Source: Streptomyces sp. H27-C3 (GTDB lineage: Bacteria; Actinomycetota; Actinomycetes; Streptomycetales; Streptomycetaceae). Taken from it: 64,000 bases of DNA. This document shows, piece by piece, positions 50,962 to 59,743 of the stretch. The notes under the pieces are model-generated. The model was not told the DNA's origin and ran no database searches. It saw only the letters and a list, made by a program, of their open reading frames with translations. A program made the position numbers and the translations under genes. Location of the stretch: the NCBI RefSeq assembly GCF_030063415.1, contig NZ_JASITA010000011.1, positions 1-64,000 of the forward strand, read 5' to 3'. Every line of letters begins with the position of its first letter. Position 1 is the first letter of the stretch.

Positions 50962-51960
50962 TCAGAAATACCCGTCGCGCTTGCGGTCCTCCATGGCGGA
51001 CTCGGAGAGTCTGTCGTCGGCCCGGGTGGCTCCCCGCTCGGACACCCGGGACACGGCGATCTCCGCGATGACCTTCTCGATGGTATCGGCCACGGACTCG
51101 ACCGCCCCAGTGCATGACATGTCACCGACGGTTCGGTAGCGCACCCGGCGCTTTCCCACGGTTTCACCGTCGCCGGGTCCGCCCCACTCGCCCGGCGCAA
51201 GCCACATGCCGTTCCTGGCAAACACCTCGCGGTCATGTGCGTAGTAGATCGAGGGCAGTTCGATCCTCTCCCGGCGGATGTACTGCCAAACGTCCAATTC
51301 GGTCCAGTTGGACAGAGGGAACACCCGGACGTGCTCGCCGGGCGAGTGACGGCCGTTGTACAGCTGCCACAGCTCGGGACGCTGGCGTCGCGGATCCCAG
51401 CCACCGAACTCCTCGCGCAACGAGAAGATCCGCTCCTTGGCCCGCGCCTTCTCCTCGTCGCGGCGCGCACCGCCGAGTACCGCGTCGAAACGGTTCTTCT
51501 CGATGGCGTCCAGCAATGGCACCGTCTGCAGCGGGTTGCGTGTTCCGTCCGGCCGCTCCTGCAACTCCCCGCGGTCGATGAACTCCTGCACCAGGGCGAC
51601 ATGCAATCGCAGCCCGTGGCGTGCGACGGTCCGGTCCCGGTAGTCCAGCACTTCCGGGAAGTTGTGCCCGGTGTCGACGTGCAGCAGCGCGAAGGGCACC
51701 GGCGCCGGCGTGAACGCCTTCAACGCCAGATGCAGCATCACGATCGAGTCCTTGCCGCCGGAGAACAGGGTCACCGGCCGTTCGAACTCCCCCGCCACCT
51801 CACGAAGGATGTGCACCGCCTCCGACTCCAGCTGTTCCAGATGCGACAAGGCCCGCCGGGGGACGCGCTCTCCTTCTCTCACCACAGCCTCGCCCCCGGC
51901 TGCGGCGCCCCTCCGGCCGACGAGCAGGGAGGGATTCTCGCGTCCGTGTTCCGTACTCAA
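50962..51960 (-). CDS. cysD: Sulfate adenylyltransferase subunit 2 (CysD)
   Basis: 332 residues from a TTG with GGAGG six bases upstream. TLFSGGKDSIVMLHLALKAF is the PP-loop for ATP, HVDTGHNFPEVLDYRD the sulfate/APS region, and GGARRDEEKARAKERIFS and WTELDVWQYI are strongly CysD. The first 30 residues are an extra disordered extension. CysD normally works with the GTPase CysN. No cysN gene is found in the window, so it must use a distant CysN or act alone. Together with the APS kinase at 3052 it would raise APS/PAPS supply. It sits at the right end of the cluster next to the decayed boundary. Confidence 0.9.
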   Translation of the reverse strand: MSTEHGRENPSLLVGRRGAAAGGEAVVREGERVPRRALSHLEQLESEAVHILREVAGEFERPVTLFSGGKDSIVMLHLALKAFTPAPVPFALLHVDTGHNFPEVLDYRDRTVARHGLRLHVALVQEFIDRGELQERPDGTRNPLQTVPLLDAIEKNRFDAVLGGARRDEEKARAKERIFSLREEFGGWDPRRQRPELWQLYNGRHSPGEHVRVFPLSNWTELDVWQYIRRERIELPSIYYAHDREVFARNGMWLAPGEWGGPGDGETVGKRRVRYRTVGDMSCTGAVESVADTIEKVIAEIAVSRVSERGATRADDRLSESAMEDRKRDGYF

Positions 51961-52407
51961 CAGCGTCCTCCACGAGGTCGGAGCGGTTTCGGGGTGATCC
52001 CGGCCGGGGGACGTGCCGGTCGAAGCGCGAGGTTACGGCGTTGTGCGGTGGCGATGGGAAGAGTCGCGCTGCAGTTCGAGGAAGGGGCCTGAGCAGCTCA
52101 ACCGGCATCTGGCACCGGACCCGGCAGCCACGGGTCGCCGTAGTACGGGAGAACCCAGCCCACGGTCATGGACGCGCCGCTCCTGGTACCACGCCCGGGC
52201 AGCACGGGAGGACGTCGACAACGAGCCGGAGACCCGTGTTGGAGCAGGTAAATTGTGTCAACCACCCGACTCAGGCGTCAAGGTGCCCCCAGCAACCACT
52301 CCGATCTGGCCGAAAGGCCCTCCTCGGGCCGCGCCTTCGGGTGCCTCCGGTCCATCTGGAAAGACCTCCGCCCCGCTGTTAGCTTGATGCCTCGCCCGCT
52401 TACGACC
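51961..52407. other. Non-coding stretch, about 450 bases
   Basis: No frame here has convincing coding character or homology that I can recognise. It lies between the orphan cysD and the MITE-like repeat. It is probably decayed DNA plus the promoter of cysD. No clear -35/-10 pair was identified. Confidence 0.5.
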
Positions 52408-52573
52408 TAAGGGCTGTCCCGCAATCCCTGGCAGGCGCACGACGACAGCTACGGCACCTCGCCGCGTTGTCGGAACGCCCGAATACGTCCAGTATGCGAA
52501 CGTCCCTCCGCCTTGCGATGCACCGCATCTGACGCCGTGCGCTGATCCACCAGGGATTACGGGACAGCCCTTA
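52408..52573. repeat. MITE-like element with 24-bp terminal inverted repeats
   Basis: The ends TAAGGGCTGTCCCG... (52408-52431) and the reverse complement of 52550-52573 match in 23 of 24 positions. The 166-bp element has no coding capacity and resembles ends of IS5-type elements, which often begin with GGGCTGTCCCG-like sequences in Streptomyces. A clear target-site duplication was not seen. Confidence 0.75.
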
Positions 52574-52705
52574 GGGAGCAATGGAGCGTGGATCAGCGAG
52601 CGGCGTCATGCGGCTTCGCATTCAAAGCGGAGGAGGGAGGCGACGCGGAGCGTCGTCGACCGACGACAACGCCGGAGGCGGAGTCGCAGGACGGCGGACA
52701 TCGCA

Positions 52706-52846
52706 ATGGAGCCGAAGGACACCCCTCTGCTCACGGCGGCGTCCGCGCTCCACCTCCCAATCCTCCACGGCCACCATATGCTCGACCACCAACTGGGCCT
52801 CTACCAGGCGTTCTTCGACCTCCGGGACATCGGAGTGGCCTCGTAG
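52706..52846 (+). CDS. Possible 46-residue orphan protein or fragment
   Basis: From an ATG at 52706 the frame reads MEPKDTPLLTAASALHLPIL, then several His residues (HGHHMLDHQ), and ends DIGVAS. Base composition is coding-like over this short stretch, but there is no clear ribosome binding site and no family is recognised. It could equally be a decayed end of a larger gene. It lies among relics. Confidence 0.25.
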   Translation: MEPKDTPLLTAASALHLPILHGHHMLDHQLGLYQAFFDLRDIGVAS

Positions 52847-52978
52847 CAGCCGCTCCCTGCCGGGCGCGCACAGCGGTGCCACGGCGATGCCGGGCCCGTT
52901 GTCCCTCACCGAATACCAGGCAGCGAATGGACACGTCCGAGCCGACGGGCCGCATCAGGCAGGCCCAAGTGCCCCGCC

Positions 52979-53186
52979 GTGCCGCTGCTGATCATCGAGA
53001 GCATGGTGGACGAGGACTCCGACCAGGAGGCGCTGTTCCGTGGGCTGCTGCTGACGGTGCTGGTCGGCGGCCAGGACCAGCCGGAGTCGGAATTACCAGA
53101 CCCTGGCCGAGCGGGCCGGCCTGCGGGTGCGGCGCAGCATCCCGGTCGGCGGCGACCTGCGCATCCTGGCTTCCGTCCCGGTCTGA
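52979..53186 (+). pseudogene. C-terminal relic of an O-methyltransferase
   Basis: From 52979 the frame reads LLIIESMVDEDSDQEALFRG and LLLTVLVGGQDQPESE, a near match to the C-terminal part of the methyltransferase at 301. One inserted base near 53091-53093 shifts the frame. After it YQTLAERAGLRVRRSIPV and GGDLRILASVPV follow, ending at the natural stop (53186). The N-terminal 275 residues are absent. It is clearly a broken copy of a gene related to, but not identical with, the one at the other end of the cluster. Confidence 0.8.
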
Positions 53187-53269
53187 GGAACGCGCACCGG
53201 AGTACTCCCAGGGCTCAGCGTTGGGCTGTTTCCCGTACCCTCCGCCGGGAGTCCGGGCGCCGGCGCCGC

Positions 53270-53395
53270 GAGGAGGCCCCGGACGAGGCCGGCGAGCAGG
53301 CTCCGTACTCCGAGGCCGATGTGGACGGAGTAGGAGCGCGCTCCCGGCGCAACGTCGATGCGCTGTACCGCAGCGGAGTGCCGCGTACGCGTCAT
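53270..53395 (-). pseudogene. N-terminal relic of a dehydroquinate synthase
   Basis: Reading leftward from 53395, the frame gives QRIDVAPGARSYSVHIGLGV, then RSLLAGLVRG, and then loses similarity. It matches the first 40 residues of the aminodehydroquinate synthase at 48266 (RIDVQLGDRSYPVHIGPGAR). It is too short to make an enzyme. Orientation is the same as the intact gene, about 4 kb away. Confidence 0.65.
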
Positions 53396-53456
53396 GAGCC
53401 CTGTCATAGCGATCCCCGTTCACCCCGCGCGAGAGCGCCTTCCGCCCCCGTCGGCC

Positions 53457-54209
53457 TCAGAGGATGCCGCTCTTGCCCGCGGTCCAGTGGATCTGAGTCC
53501 GCACCGCGTAGCGGGGCCAGCCCCGCTCACCGCACAGGTGGCGTACCACGGCCCGGCAGGTCGTCGCCTCGCCCGCGACGTAGGCGACGCCGGGCTCGGG
53601 CGGCAGTTCCAACCGCCGTACGGACTCCAGCAGCAGCCGCGAGCCCACGGCGGAAGCGCGGCCACGGTGCACCCAGGGAAGACTCCGCGGACCGTGGGGA
53701 GCGGAGAATTCGCCGTCCGGCCCGGTCGTCTCCAACACCCCGCAGGCCGCCACCCCGGCCGGCAGCGCGGCCAGCATGGTCAGCAGTGGTACCGCGCCGG
53801 TCTCCTCGCCGATGAAGACGTGGTAGCGCGCCCTGGGCTCCAGCGTGATCCGGTTGCGCGGCACACCCACACGGGTCCGGGCCCCTGTCACGACGGAACT
53901 CGCCCACCAACTGCCCGGCCCGCCCGGCCGGTGCAGTGCGATACGCAGAGTCAGCGTGGCACGCGACGGGCTGCGGGCCCACACAGAATACGTCCGCAGC
54001 CTCGGTACGCCCTCCACGTCCTGCACCTCCACCGGCAGGTGTGCGCCCGGTTTGCCGCGCAGGACCGCGAGCGCGGGACCCGTGAGGGTCAGCTCCCGCA
54101 TACTTGGCGTGACGTCACTCACCTCAGCCACTTTCACATCCAGCATTCGGGTGTCATGAAACCGCCGACCCTGCCCCGTGCCGCGCCGGGGCATGTCATA
54201 GAAACTCAC
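53457..54209 (-). CDS. Siderophore-interacting (FAD-binding ferric reductase-like) protein
   Basis: 250 residues from a GTG with AAGGAGG nine bases upstream. VAEVSDVTPSMRELTLTGPA and LRTYSVWARS...LTLRIALH form the FAD-binding barrel (R-x-Y-S/T motif), GARTRVGVPRN the next loop, and YHVFIGEETGAVPLLTMLAALP and GVAYVAGEATTCRAVVRHL match SIP-family NAD-binding parts. The family reduces ferric siderophores in the cytoplasm. It is the only intact gene in the 51961-54754 boundary. Several usual glycines are changed, so activity is not certain. No siderophore genes lie next to it. Confidence 0.75.
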   Translation of the reverse strand: MSFYDMPRRGTGQGRRFHDTRMLDVKVAEVSDVTPSMRELTLTGPALAVLRGKPGAHLPVEVQDVEGVPRLRTYSVWARSPSRATLTLRIALHRPGGPGSWWASSVVTGARTRVGVPRNRITLEPRARYHVFIGEETGAVPLLTMLAALPAGVAACGVLETTGPDGEFSAPHGPRSLPWVHRGRASAVGSRLLLESVRRLELPPEPGVAYVAGEATTCRAVVRHLCGERGWPRYAVRTQIHWTAGKSGIL

Positions 54210-54367
54210 CCGCCCAGCCCTCCTTGATTCCCTCGACCGGTCAGACACCCGCCGCCGTTCAGTATGCCCGTGCGCTGGGGCCCCATTGATCCCTTGGCCG
54301 CCCACGGTTATGGTTCCCGGGATTCGGGGCGCACCGGGACCTGGCCGGGGACGACGGACGGTTCGGT

Positions 54368-54520
54368 ATGACCACGGAACACCAGCTCATCACCGGCAGT
54401 ACCCGATTGTTCGGGGTGATCGGAGATCCGGTCGAGCAGGTGCAGGCGCCCTCGATGATGAACCCGCTGTTCACCCGGCTCGGCATCGACGCGGTCCTGC
54501 GGCCCGTTCCCGGTCATGGG
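54368..54520 (+). pseudogene. N-terminal relic of a shikimate-type dehydrogenase
   Basis: The first 50 residues, GSTRLFGVIGDPVEQVQAPS then MMNPLFTRLGIDAVLRPVP, match the substrate-binding start of actinobacterial shikimate/quinate dehydrogenases (G-V-I-G-D-P-V and A-P-x-x-x-N-P-L-F). After about base 54520 similarity is lost and no NAD domain is found. RifI of the AHBA cluster belongs to this family, so this may be what is left of an AHBA-associated gene. Confidence 0.65.
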
Positions 54521-54754
54521 CGCAACCGCTGCAGACGCCGGGTCGGAGCATCGACGACTTCGGGGCTGCGCAGCCGTGCGATCGTCCCGCGCGGCCAGCG
54601 CACCGCTCACTTCTTCTTCAGGGACGCGTCGAGGGGCGCGGGGGCCGACCGCCCCCCGCGCCCCGAGCTTTCAACACCATCTACCGGCTGACTGCGCCGG
54701 CCTTCTTGTTCCGCGTATCCGCCTGGGAGGGCGGAGGTGCGGGGCGGTCCGTGG

Positions 54755-55336
54755 TCAGGGGGTGGCTGCCGAGACTGCGTAGACCAGCGGGCGGGCCGGA
54801 TCGCTCTCGTCGACGGTGATGTCGACGGTGGGCAGCGGGTCCTTCTCGGCGACCGTGGTGCCGGCCCAGTCGTCGCCCGTATTGAGGTCCCAGCCCGCGA
54901 TCCCGGCGTCGCGCTCGCTGATGGAGACATGGCCGGCCTTGAGGGCGGAGCGGCTGATTCCCAGGTCGTTCAGGAACCAGTCGAGGTCCGCGGGGACCGT
55001 GCGGAACTGGACGTACAGCCTGCTGGTCTTCCAGTTGTTCGTCTCGTAGTACGCGACGTCGGTGGCCGCGTTCGGGACCGGGATGTCGTAGATGCGGCGC
55101 TGCACCCGGGACGGGAAGCCCTCGGTGAGGCCGGTCGCGGAGGCCGCCTTCGCCTTGTCGCGTCCGCTGTCGCGGCTCTGCTCGGCGGAGATCAGCAGAT
55201 AGCCCGCGGGGACTCCGATGAGCAGCACGATGGTGATCGCCGTCAGCCAGCGCCGGGTGATGACGTGACGGCGGCTCTCGGGGCGCTTGCCGCCGTCCTC
55301 GGGGGGCGGGGACTGACGGGGCACGGAGGGGGGCAT
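54755..55336 (-). CDS. Membrane-anchored hypothetical protein
   Basis: 193 residues. An N-terminal basic stretch (EDGGKRPESRRHVITRRW) precedes one membrane segment (LTAITIVLLIGVPAGYLLIS), so the C-terminal 135 residues lie outside the cell. They contain YYETNNWKTSRLYVQFRTV and GISRSALKAGHVSISE and are not recognised. The start overlaps the stop of the ROK kinase (TAATG), so it is the last gene of the sugar operon. Possible roles are binding or sensing at the membrane. Confidence 0.75.
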   Translation of the reverse strand: MPPSVPRQSPPPEDGGKRPESRRHVITRRWLTAITIVLLIGVPAGYLLISAEQSRDSGRDKAKAASATGLTEGFPSRVQRRIYDIPVPNAATDVAYYETNNWKTSRLYVQFRTVPADLDWFLNDLGISRSALKAGHVSISERDAGIAGWDLNTGDDWAGTTVAEKDPLPTVDITVDESDPARPLVYAVSAATP

Positions 55337-56484
55337 TACGGGGATCCCTGGGTGGTGGTGCGGATGGCCTGCGCGTAGCGCTCATAGCGTTCGTAGCGCT
55401 CCACGCGGCGCCGGCTGGTCCGGCGGAACCGGCGGGCGACGAGGCGGGCGAGGTCGGCGGCGCCGACCATGCCGGCCTCGGGGCCGAGCTGGGCCTTGGC
55501 GATACGGGCCTCGGGGCGGTAGCCGCGGCCCGTGAGGTGGCGGCGGAAGGCGTCGCGGGCCGGGCCGATCAGCAGGTCGTCGGCGGCGCTGACGCCGCCA
55601 CCGATGACGAAGCAGGAGGGGTCGAGGGCGGCGGCGAGGTTGGCGATGCCGACGCCGAGCCACTGGCCGATGTCCTGGAGGAGTTCGACGCACATGGCGT
55701 CGCCATCGCGGGCCAGCTCGGTGATGAGCGGCCCGGTGATCTCGTTGACGTTGCCGCCGACGCGCTCGATGAGGCCGTGCGCGACCGGGGAGTCCGCTGC
55801 GGCGAGCTCACGGGCCTCGCGGACCAGGGCGTTGCCCGAGCTGTACTGCTCCCAGCAGCCGCGGTTTCCGCACGGGCAGCGGTGTCCGCCGGGCACCACC
55901 TGCATATGGCCGAACTCGCCGGCGACGCCGTATTTGCCGCGCTTGACCTGGCCGTCCTCCAGGATCGCGCCGCCGATGCCGGTACCCAGCGTGATCATCA
56001 CAAGGTGGTCCTCGCCGCGGCCAGCGCCGAAGCGCCATTCGGCCCAGGCTGCGGTGTTGGCGTCGTTGTCGACCAGGACGGGCACGGCCAGGCGCGCCGT
56101 GATCGCGTCGCGCAGCGGCTCATTGCGCCAGGCGAGGTGCGGGGCGAAGAGCACCTTCGAGCGGTCGGCGTCGACCCAGCCGGCCGCGCCGATGCCCACC
56201 GCGTGCACATCGTGGCGGTCGGAGAGGTCGAGGACCAGCTCGACGATGGTGTCCTCGACGACCTTGGGGCTCTTGGACTTGTCCGGCGTCTCGGTGCGGA
56301 TCTTCTCCAGGATGACGCCGTCGGCATCGACGACACCGGCCATCACCTTCGTGCCGCCGATGTCGATTCCGACGGTGGGCACCCGGGGCGCGGTGAGGTG
56401 GGAGCGCCGCTCACGGGTCCCGACCGTGCGCAGGACGGTGGCGCGGGCGGAACCGCGGTGCGTGATGTCCCGGTAGGTGCTCAT
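55336..56484 (-). CDS. ROK-family sugar kinase (glucokinase type)
   Basis: 382 residues. TVGIDIGGTKVMAGVVD (phosphate 1), LVDNDANTAAWAEW (catalytic N-D), TLGTGIGGAILEDGQV (phosphate 2) and CPCGNRGCWEQYSSG (zinc motif) are complete. It has an N-terminal extension of about 35 residues and a C-terminal tail with a small repeat, VERYERYERY. It would phosphorylate the sugar brought in by the adjacent ABC transporter. It is distinct from the RifN-like enzyme at 32783, whose Asn-Asp is changed. It is 220 bases downstream of the ATPase gene. Confidence 0.88.
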   Translation of the reverse strand: MSTYRDITHRGSARATVLRTVGTRERRSHLTAPRVPTVGIDIGGTKVMAGVVDADGVILEKIRTETPDKSKSPKVVEDTIVELVLDLSDRHDVHAVGIGAAGWVDADRSKVLFAPHLAWRNEPLRDAITARLAVPVLVDNDANTAAWAEWRFGAGRGEDHLVMITLGTGIGGAILEDGQVKRGKYGVAGEFGHMQVVPGGHRCPCGNRGCWEQYSSGNALVREARELAAADSPVAHGLIERVGGNVNEITGPLITELARDGDAMCVELLQDIGQWLGVGIANLAAALDPSCFVIGGGVSAADDLLIGPARDAFRRHLTGRGYRPEARIAKAQLGPEAGMVGAADLARLVARRFRRTSRRRVERYERYERYAQAIRTTTQGSP

Positions 56485-56704
56485 CGGGCGGCCGCCGTCC
56501 TGCCGACGGGGGCGGGGGTGGGGGCGTGTACTCGCACGGCTCGGTTCGTCCCTGGGTGGTCTCGGTGGCCGGCCGTCGCCGGCGGCGAACGGCGCCCGCC
56601 GGGGCCGATTCTGTCACCCCATTGTGCGCGGCGACCCAGTACGAGGGGGTGAGGCGCCCCACCTCCTGCCCCCTCCGGCCGGTTTCGCCGCCCCGGCAGC
56701 GGGC

Positions 56705-57550
56705 TCAGTCGTCCTTGGCGGGGGTGTCCTTGGGGACGGAGTCCCTCGGGTGCCCGCCGAGGTGTGTCGGGGCGGGGGCGCGCTCCAGTTCGTGGCTGAG
56801 TTCCTCCAGCTCGCTGCCGCCCGCCATCTGGCGGGTGAGCTCGTCCAGGGTGATCTCGTCACGGGTGTGGCTGCCGGCCATGATGCCGCGCTTGAGGAGC
56901 ACGAAGCGGTCCCCGACCAGGTAGGCGTGGTGCGGGTTGTGGGTGATCAGGACGACCCCCAGGCCCGCGTCGCGCGCCGCGGCGATGTACTTCAGGACGA
57001 CGCCCGACTGCTTGACGCCGAGGGCGGCGGTCGGCTCGTCGAGGACCAGGACCTTCGCGCCGAAGTAGACGGCGCGTGCGATGGCCACGCACTGGCGCTC
57101 GCCGCCCGAGAGGGTGCCGATGGGCTGGTCGACGTCGCGCAGGTCGATGCCCATGCGCAGCATCTCGGTGCGGGTGGTCTCCCGCATGAAGGCGGTGTCG
57201 AGGCGCTTGAAGGGGCCCACGCCCTTGGTGGGCTCCGAGCCGAGGAAGAAGTTCCGCCAGACGGGCATCAGCGGGACGACGGCGAGGTCCTGGTAGACGG
57301 TGGCGATGCCCCGGTCCAGTGCCTCGCGCGGGGAGCTCAGGTGCGTCTCGTGGCCCTCCATCGAGAAGGTGCCCGCGTCGTGCTGGTGCAGCCCCGCGAT
57401 GATCTTGATGAGGGTGGACTTGCCCGCGCCGTTGTCGCCCAGCACACAGGTGATCTCGCCCGCGTGGACTTCGAGTGAGACGCCCTCCAGCGCCTTGATG
57501 TTTCCGTAGAACTTGCTGACGTCGTCGAGCTCGACGAGGGCCACCGTCAT
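56705..57550 (-). CDS. Sugar ABC transporter ATP-binding protein
   Basis: 281 residues, a single ABC domain of the RbsA/XylG/FrcA group. Walker [12 protein letters not shown] loop [16 protein letters not shown], signature [15 protein letters not shown], Walker [13 protein letters not shown] and the switch His in [10 protein letters not shown] are present. Only one nucleotide-binding domain exists, unlike RbsA, as in the fructose-type FrcA. The start overlaps the permease stop (ATGA, 57547-57550). Confidence 0.92.
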   Translation of the reverse strand: MTVALVELDDVSKFYGNIKALEGVSLEVHAGEITCVLGDNGAGKSTLIKIIAGLHQHDAGTFSMEGHETHLSSPREALDRGIATVYQDLAVVPLMPVWRNFFLGSEPTKGVGPFKRLDTAFMRETTRTEMLRMGIDLRDVDQPIGTLSGGERQCVAIARAVYFGAKVLVLDEPTAALGVKQSGVVLKYIAAARDAGLGVVLITHNPHHAYLVGDRFVLLKRGIMAGSHTRDEITLDELTRQMAGGSELEELSHELERAPAPTHLGGHPRDSVPKDTPAKDD

Positions 57551-58608
57551 TTCGTCGCCTCCGCGCGCTTGCGTACCCATGCGTTGAGCAGGGTGGCCAG
57601 AAGGAGCATCGCTCCGAGGAAGAACTTGAACCAGTCGGGGTTCCACTCGGCGTACACGATGCCCTTGCTGGTCATGCCGAAGATGAAGGCGCCGACCGCG
57701 GCGCCGACCGCCGATCCGTAACCGCCGGTGATCAGACAACCGCCGATGACGGCCGCGATGATGTACGTCAGCTCGTTTCCGACGCCTTCGCCCGACTGGA
57801 CGACGTCGAACGAGAAGAGCAAATGCTGGCCCGAGATCCAGGCGCCCAGGGCGACGCCCATGTAGAGCCCGATCTTCGTCTTGTTGACCGGGACGCCGAC
57901 CGCGCGCGCCGCGCCCTTCTCGCCGCCGACCGCGAAGATCCAGTTGCCGGAGCGGGTGCGCAGCAGGATCCAGGTGGCGACGGCGATCAGCACGGCCCAC
58001 CACAGGATGGTGACCTTGAGGTTGACGCCGCCGATCGTGGTCTGCGAGGCGAAGACCTGCCTGGCGGACTCGAAGCCCTCCATGTCGCTGATGCCCTTGG
58101 TGGAGACCGTGCCACTGATCAGCTTGGTGAGGCCCAGGTTCAGACCGGTCAGCATCAGGAACGTACCGAGAGTGATGATGAAGCTCGGCAGTTTGGTACG
58201 GGTGAGCACGAAGCCGTTGAAGACGCCGATGGCGAGCGTCACCAGGAGCGAGACGAGGATGCCGACCCAGACGTTGGCCGTCATCTGGTAGCTGAACATC
58301 GAGGAGACCAGCGCCGAGCTGGTCACCATGACGCCGGCCGACAGGTCGAACTCGCCGCCGATCATCAGCAGCGCCACCGGGACGGCCATGATGCCGATCA
58401 CCGAGGCCGCGTACAGGACCGTGCCGAAGCTGGACATCCGCAGGAAGCTGTCCGCGACGACCGAGAAGAACAGGAAGACGGCGACGGCGCCGACCACCGA
58501 GCCCAGCTCGGGGCGGCCGAGCAGCTTGCGCAGCGGTGAGGCCTTGATCAGCCGCTCGTCGGCACTCGCCCCGCTGCCGGGTACGGGCGCCGGTGCGGTC
58601 GCGGTCAT
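57547..58608 (-). CDS. Sugar ABC transporter permease (RbsC/FrcC family)
   Basis: 353 residues with about 10 membrane segments. [24 protein letters not shown] and [18 protein letters not shown] segments ([17 protein letters not shown]) and [18 protein letters not shown] are typical of the BPD_transp_2 family for ribose, xylose, fructose or inositol. It overlaps the lipoprotein gene upstream (58605-58608) and the ATPase gene downstream, so the three are translationally coupled. Confidence 0.92.
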   Translation of the reverse strand: MTATAPAPVPGSGASADERLIKASPLRKLLGRPELGSVVGAVAVFLFFSVVADSFLRMSSFGTVLYAASVIGIMAVPVALLMIGGEFDLSAGVMVTSSALVSSMFSYQMTANVWVGILVSLLVTLAIGVFNGFVLTRTKLPSFIITLGTFLMLTGLNLGLTKLISGTVSTKGISDMEGFESARQVFASQTTIGGVNLKVTILWWAVLIAVATWILLRTRSGNWIFAVGGEKGAARAVGVPVNKTKIGLYMGVALGAWISGQHLLFSFDVVQSGEGVGNELTYIIAAVIGGCLITGGYGSAVGAAVGAFIFGMTSKGIVYAEWNPDWFKFFLGAMLLLATLLNAWVRKRAEATK

Positions 58609-59618
58609 CGGGTCCCCCGCTTCGTGTACGCCTCCAGCGCGGGGGCGTCCTTCTTGGTGATGATCTGCGGTCCGGTGAGGACCGGCTTGCCGCCGCCGAG
58701 GACGTTGTCGTTGTACTTGTAGAGCCACAACAGGTCCACGGCCTGGTAGCCCTGGAGGTACGGCTGCTGGTCGACGGCGAAGCCGAGCGTGTCGTCCTTG
58801 AGCGCGGTGACGACCTTGGCGTTGAGGTCGAAGGTGTCGATCTCGGCCTCGCTGCCCGCCTGCTCCTTGGCCTGGACGGCGGCGTCCGCGAAGGGCGCGC
58901 CGAGGGTCACGACGGCGTCGATGCCCTTCGTCGACTGGAGCTTCGCCTCGATGGACGCCTGTACGTCGGGCATGTTCGTGCCGTCGACGTAGAGGTTCTG
59001 CATGTCGCCGTCGAAGGTCTTCTTGGCGCCGGCGCAGCGCTGCTCGTGGCCCACGTTGCCCTGCTCGTGCAGGATGCACAGCGCCTTCTTGCGGCCGCGC
59101 TTGCCGAGCTCCTCGCCGACGGCCTCGCCCGCGATGGTCTCGTCCTGCCCGATGTGGGTGAGCGCGCCGAACTCCTTGGACTCCGCCGTGCCCGAGTTGA
59201 CCGTGATCACCGGGATGCCGGCCTTCGTGGCCCTGGCGACCGCGGCCTTCATCGCATCGGGCTTGGCGAGCGAGACGATCAGCCCGTCGACCTTCTTGTC
59301 GACGTAGGAGTCGACCAGCTGAGCCTGCTGCTGGCCCTCGTCGTTGTGGGCATACAGGAACTTGATGTTGTCCTTGGCCGCCGCCTGCTCGGCGCCCTTC
59401 TGGACGATGTCCCAGAAGCTGTCGCCATCGCCCGAGTGGGTGACCATGCCGATGGTCCAGCGCGGAGTGTTCACCGCGGCCTTGCCCTGGGCGGCCTGCT
59501 GCGAGGCCCGCTCTTCGGCGCGCTTGCCGCCCGTGCTGCTGCAGCCCGCCAGCGAAGCTCCGAGCACCGCCGCCAGCACCGCGCCCATCGCGCGTACCCC
59601 TGTCCGAACCCTTGCCAC
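58605..59618 (-). CDS. Sugar-binding lipoprotein 1
   Basis: 337 residues from a GTG at 59618 (AAGGG upstream). A lipoprotein signal sequence ends in the lipobox LAGC (ASLAGCSS). Then periplasmic-binding-protein I fold: [56 protein letters not shown] and [15 protein letters not shown], typical of ribose/inositol/xylose-type binding proteins. It is one of two related lipoproteins in tandem with 59744; residues that bind sugar (Asp, Asn, Arg) are conserved as in the partner. Confidence 0.9.
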   Translation of the reverse strand: MARVRTGVRAMGAVLAAVLGASLAGCSSTGGKRAEERASQQAAQGKAAVNTPRWTIGMVTHSGDGDSFWDIVQKGAEQAAAKDNIKFLYAHNDEGQQQAQLVDSYVDKKVDGLIVSLAKPDAMKAAVARATKAGIPVITVNSGTAESKEFGALTHIGQDETIAGEAVGEELGKRGRKKALCILHEQGNVGHEQRCAGAKKTFDGDMQNLYVDGTNMPDVQASIEAKLQSTKGIDAVVTLGAPFADAAVQAKEQAGSEAEIDTFDLNAKVVTALKDDTLGFAVDQQPYLQGYQAVDLLWLYKYNDNVLGGGKPVLTGPQIITKKDAPALEAYTKRGTR

Positions 59619-59743
59619 GACGCCGTGCCCTTCTCGTACTCCTCGGTGCGTCCGGGGATCATTCAGACCGTCCCCGGCCGCCCAAGTATCTACGAGCTTG
59701 CGCCGACCTCGCCCAGCAGGTCCCGGCTGCGCGCGGCGCGCGC

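Noticed and set aside
53358..54227. Plus-strand frame opposite the siderophore-interacting protein
   Set aside because: Antisense shadow without motifs; the minus-strand product matches the SIP family throughout.
55345..55400. Short repeat coding for YERYERY near the end of the ROK kinase
   Set aside because: Too short and only a local slippage-type duplication inside the coding region; no evidence of function.
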